Below, piece by piece: positions 60,010 to 64,000 of a stretch of 64,000 nucleotides of DNA. The DNA comes from Lycium barbarum (Eukaryota; Streptophyta; Magnoliopsida; Solanales; Solanaceae). The notes beneath the pieces were generated by a model. The model was not told the DNA's origin, searched no databases, and saw only the letters and a list, made by a program, of their open reading frames with translations. Position 1 is the stretch's first letter. Each line of letters begins with the position of its first letter. The stretch is from the NCBI RefSeq assembly GCF_019175385.1, contig NC_083338.1:65380884-65444883 (forward strand), given 5' to 3'. The translations under genes were made by a program, and so were the position numbers.

Positions 60010-60301
60010 GCACGACGGGGTCTTTTCCCGTCCATATGTCTAGTACTCTAGTAGAGGCTTGTAGATACGCAGTGTGGGTTATGTGGTCCCATGAGGTCAC
60101 TACTATGTATATGTATTATTTCGATGGCCGAAGGGCTTAAGTATCTAAAAGTATTTATGTTTTCTAATGAAAGGAGATTTTCTTATAATTTGGGTATGAA
60201 ATTGACAAAGGAACGGTGAATGAGTATAATGAGAAATAGAATGAGCGGTGCTCGGTGGTTAGCCCCGGGTACCCGTCGCAGCCCCTAGGCGGGTCGTGAC
60301 A
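57677..60301 (+). repeat. 3' LTR of B3
   Basis: 2625 bp, close to the 5' LTR with scattered substitutions, so the insertion is older than F. A (TA)n run at 59980-60005 replaces a shorter AT-rich piece in the 5' LTR. Hairpins are at 59822-59861 (one G-T pair in stem 2) and 60014-60032. The acceptor-like GTAG of the 5' LTR mini-exon reads GTAA here. Confidence 0.94.
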
Positions 60302-63300
60302 TATTAAAACATTCATTTGGAATATCAGATCAGTGCAGACACAACAAGCTTTTCACAGACTTCAAATGCTACATAGACATCACAGGTTTATGTTAGTTGC
60401 TTTAATGGAACCTTTTCATCATGTTAGACAGATACATAAATTCAAGGGAGGTAGGGATGCAGTAGGCTAGTGCAAATTGTAGTGGAAAGATTTGGTTCTT
60501 TGTAGAGGAGAATGTTGATGTGGAAATTCTATATGATGCTGCACAGCAAACCACCTTAAAACTGTTTCTTCAGGAGCACAATTGATTCCTTATAACAACC
60601 TTGGTTTACGCTAAATGTGATGAATTAGAAAGAATGCCTCTTTGGGATAGTATTTATTAGTTAGCTAACTCCTATGACATGCCTTAGCTGGTAGGGGGAG
60701 GTTTTAATGTTGTGATGAATGAAGAGGAGAAAATAGGTGGATTTCCTGTAGTCCCTCAGGATTATGAGGACTTTGCCTTTTGTATCAACTCATATGATTT
60801 ATTTGAAATACTTTTTAAAGGCAGCCATTTTACATGGTGGAATGGTAGGGCTGGGGATGATTTTATATTTGAAAGATTGGACAAAATATTGTTTAACTCA
60901 CAGTTTCAGTGATGGTTTTGTCACATTGAAGTGGAGCATTTATCCAGGATTGGATCTGATCATGCCCCACTTCTTATCACTTTGGGTGAGGAAGTTCAGA
61001 CTTTTATAAAACCATTCGGGTTTTTGAAATTTTGGACTGAGCATAAAGATTTCCTGGACGTAGTAAGGCTGAATTGGTCTGAGGAGAGTATTGGCAATCC
61101 TTTTTTGGTTTTTAAACAGAAGATCAAGATAATAAAAGGGGCTCTATCTGCTTGAAGTAGACTAGCTTTTGGAGATATCTTCAAACAACTTATCATCAGG
61201 TAAGATATAGTGAGAATTAAGGAACAACTATTTGAAGATAATCCTTCTACAGAAAATAGAATAGTCTTGCAGCTTGCTCAGGCTGAAATGAAGAAGTATT
61301 TACATTATGAGGTAGAGATTTAGAGACAAAAAGCAGGATACACTTGGTTCTCTGAAGGTGATAGAAACACCAGCTTTTTTCACAACTTAGTAAATGGAAG
61401 GAGAAAAAGGTTACAGGTGAATAGAATTCAAATATTTGATAGTGAGTGGATAGAATATAAAGAGCAGCTTGCAGCAGAAGCAGTTAACTTCTTCCAAAAA
61501 CAACTCTCTCAAGAGGAGGAGGCTCTAGATTTTGGCATGTTGAAGCATATTCCACAGATGGTTTCTTCTAAAAGCAATTATTTGCTTTATGCACTTCCAT
61601 CCCTAGAAGAAGTAAAGAATGTTGTCTTTGAACATAAAGGAGAGAGTGCTTGTGGTCCTGATGGATTATCAGGAACATTCTTTCATTCATGTTGGGACAT
61701 TGTAGGAATAGATGTATTCAGAATGGTTCAGGCTTTCTATGAAGGTCATACTCTCCCAAAATCAGTAACTCATACTAATTTGGTGTTGATCCCTAAGAAA
61801 TCAGAAGTTCACACTTTTGGGGATCTCAGACCAATTAGCTTGAGTAACTTCATAAGCAATGTAATTTCAAGAGTGGTTCATTGAAGACTGGATAAGATTC
61901 TACCAGGCTTGATCTCTAGTAACCAGTCTGGTTTTGTGAAGGGAAGAAGCATTATTGAGAATGTGTTGCTCACTCAAGAAATTGTCACAGATATTAGAAA
62001 AAGGGGTAAACCTGCAAATGTGGTGATTAAGTTAGATATGGCTAAGACATATGATAGAGTGTCCTGGTTGTATTTAACTAAGGTGCTGAGAAGAATGGGA
62101 TTTGCAGAAATCTTTGTGGATCAGATATGGAGGCTATTGTCAAATAACTGGTATTCAGTTTTGTTTAATGGCCAATCTTATGGTTTTTCCACTCTACAAT
62201 GGGTGTGAAGCAAGGTGATCCACTGTCACCTGCTCGATTTATACTTTCAGTAGAAGTGCTATCTGGAGCACTTAATTCTTTATTTGAGCATGATCAGTAT
62301 AGGTGCTTTGGTATGCCTAAATGAAGTGCAAACCTTAATCATCTTGCTTATGCATATCATACCATCATCTTTGCATCAGCTGATAAACTATCGTTGGAAC
62401 TGACTATGGATGTTTTGAGAGATTATGAAAAGATGTCAGGTCAATTGATAAATAGAGATGAAAGTTTCTTTTACATGCATCAGAAATCAGCAGTGCAGTT
62501 ATGTCAAGAAGTTGAGTAGGTAATTGGTTTTACAAGAGGCATGTTTCCCTTCAAATATCTTAGCTGTCCTATCTTCCACTCTAGAAAAAGGAAAGTTTAT
62601 TATAATGATGTGATTAAGAGGGTGAAAGATAGGCTGCAGAACTGGAAAGGAAGTTTGTTATCATTTTGAGGGAAGGCAGTTCTTATCAACAGTGTTTTAC
62701 AAAGTATGCCAATGTACCTTCTATCTGCAATGGCACCTACTAAGTACACACTAAACGAACTGCATAAAATATTTGCAAGATTCTATTGGAGTAACAAGGA
62801 AGAAGACAAGAGTAGACACTGGTCAGCCTGGCTGAAAGTGTGTGTTGCTAAACAGGAGGGAGGATTGGGATTTAGGTCAATTTTTTATGTATCAAAAGCT
62901 TTATTCACTAAGCTATGGTGGAGATTCAGAACTTCTGGTGCCCTGTGGTCAACATTCATGTGGAATAAGTACTGTAACAAACATATTCCAACCAGGGTTC
63001 AAAGGAAAGGAGGCTCACAATTATGGAAGAAGGTGCTAGAAGCAAGAGATGCTATAGAAGCGGAGATTTGGTGGGAAACAAGAAATGGTTCTGCTAACTT
63101 TTGGTTTGACAACTGGACTAAACTTGGTCTTCTTACTCAACTTATGCTAGCTAATTCCCCTATGGATGATAGTATTCAGGAGGTTGCAGATGTTATGGAG
63201 AATAGGACTTGGAATCATCAAACAGTGCAACAAACTGTGCCAGAAGATATCATTGATCATATAAGAAAAGAGATGCACATTGATACTCCCTCAGAAAATA

Positions 63301-63815
63301 TGGATAAGGCCTGGTGGATGCTCACTAGTAGTTGTAAATACACTGTTAGTTGTGCATGGGAAATAGTAAGATAAATAAATGCCTTAAACTGGTGTTATAA
63401 GCAATTCTGGACAAAAGCTTTGCCTTTCAAGATTGCTTTCTTCTTCTGGAGAGTGTGGAGGCAGAAGTTACGTATTGATGATGTATTTACAAAGATGGGG
63501 ATATCTATTGTGTCTATATTTAGGTGTTGTTCTCATCCCCAATAAGAAACAATGAACCATATGTTTGTGACAGGTCAATATGCTGCAGATATATGGAAGA
63601 TGTTCTCAGCAGCAGCAGGTGTGTGAGGCCCTTTTATTCAAGTGAATCAAGCTATCAAGAAATGGTGGGACACAAAGTGCTCTTCAAAGTTGAAACCATT
63701 ATATCAAACAGCTCCTGCAATCATACTTTGGCAACTTTGGAAAAGAAGAAACACAGTTTTGCATGGTGGTAACATGTCTATGCATAGGCTCATATATGAG
63801 ATTAATTAATGTGAT
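60302..63815 (+). pseudogene. L1-type LINE ORF2 (endonuclease, RT, zinc region), decayed
   Basis: The endonuclease start (TFIWNIRSV, then ALMEPF with the catalytic Glu) lies directly after B3. After frame breaks it continues VGGGFNVVMNEEE (usual GDFN), FTWWNGRAGDDFIFERLDK and SDHAPL. RT covers about 61600-62500: ESACGPDGLSGTFFHSCWD, LIPKKSEVHTFGDLRPISLSN, SNQSGFVKGRSIIENVLL, VIKLDMAKTYDRVSW, KQGDPLSPARF, and AYAYHTIIF where FADD is expected, so the catalytic Asp pair is lost. A C-terminal zf-RVT-like region follows (WWRFRTSGALW, FWFDNW, LPFKIAFFFWRVW). There are many stops and shifts. The RNase H that some plant LINEs carry is absent. It is the host of B3. Confidence 0.88.
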
Positions 63816-64000
63816 GTTTCGAACTAACAAAGAACCAATCGACCAGGATCTTGTTCTTGAAGAGATTTGATAGGCAGATTCAAGAAACGGACGTAAATCG
63901 GGCTATATTTCTCGAAATTATGTGCTTTCAAGACGAGGAGATGATGACGATTTGAACTATAAAATTGTATCTTGAATCGATTAAAATAAGTAAATATTGA
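63816..64000. other. unassigned DNA at right edge
   Basis: No domain or repeat is recognised. There is no clear poly-A tail marking the LINE end, so the boundary is approximate. Confidence 0.4.

Larger units (their letters stand above)
50541..60301 (+). mobile_element. B3: complete non-autonomous LTR retrotransposon in a LINE
   Basis: It has two LTRs (2620 and 2625 bp), a perfect primer-binding site, leader, capsid-deleted gag remnant, about 2.9 kb of filler, a scrap of integrase C-terminus and chromodomain, hairpin and polypurine tract. Flanks are GATTA (50536-50540) and TATTA (60302-60306): a 5-bp duplication with one mismatch. LINE ORF2 sequence continues after the right flank. Without capsid, protease, RT or integrase core it must have been copied in trans. 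Confidence 0.93.

Overview
The window is plant nuclear DNA made almost wholly of nested retrotransposons. I see no intact cellular gene, tRNA, rRNA or CRISPR array. The coding remnants are Ty3/gypsy gag-pol (CCHC knuckle, protease, RT, RNase H, integrase, then a C-terminal chromodomain), which with LTRs of 2.3-3.7 kb fits the Tekay/Del chromovirus clade. One L1-type LINE is also present. This suggests pericentromeric or heterochromatic DNA of a eudicot; an asterid such as a Solanaceae species is my guess only.

Layout (names are mine). B1 (1-4257, minus) is the 5' part of a gag-deleted element running off the left edge. It sits in A2 (4258-19946, plus), a broken gag-pol element whose RT carries solo LTR C1 (5266-8188, target duplication TAATG). 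The A2 3' LTR is split by solo LTR D (12182-18797, GATGT), which is itself split by solo LTR C2 (14889-17792, GATCA). A2 lies in the gag of A3 (19947-25796, plus), which also carries solo LTR E (20313-23291, minus, AATTC). A3 abuts head-to-head a truncated minus element, B2 (25797-29344). After an LTR scrap comes A1 (29555-48598, plus), the best preserved gag-pol. Its integrase is split by F (36171-46708, minus, GACTT), a young internally deleted element with two nearly identical LTRs. 48599-49798 is a patchwork of gag and LTR scraps. The right end is a LINE (about 50161-63815) split at the start of ORF2 by B3 (50541-60301, plus), a complete non-autonomous element.

How the parts relate: B and F elements lack most of pol but keep LTRs, primer-binding site, a conserved leader and the 3' end, so they probably moved using proteins from relatives such as A1. 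The most interesting signal is non-coding. LTRs that otherwise differ share one architecture: two consensus-like 5' splice sites around a mini-exon of about 50-53 nt (66 nt in E), a shared CCCGCAG 3' splice-site-like motif, up to three short hairpins whose stems covary between families, and a terminal hairpin beside the primer-binding site. A further hairpin sits just upstream of the polypurine tract. Together these could be a spliced, structured leader common to this retrotransposon lineage. This is inference from reading the sequence; all counts are by eye.
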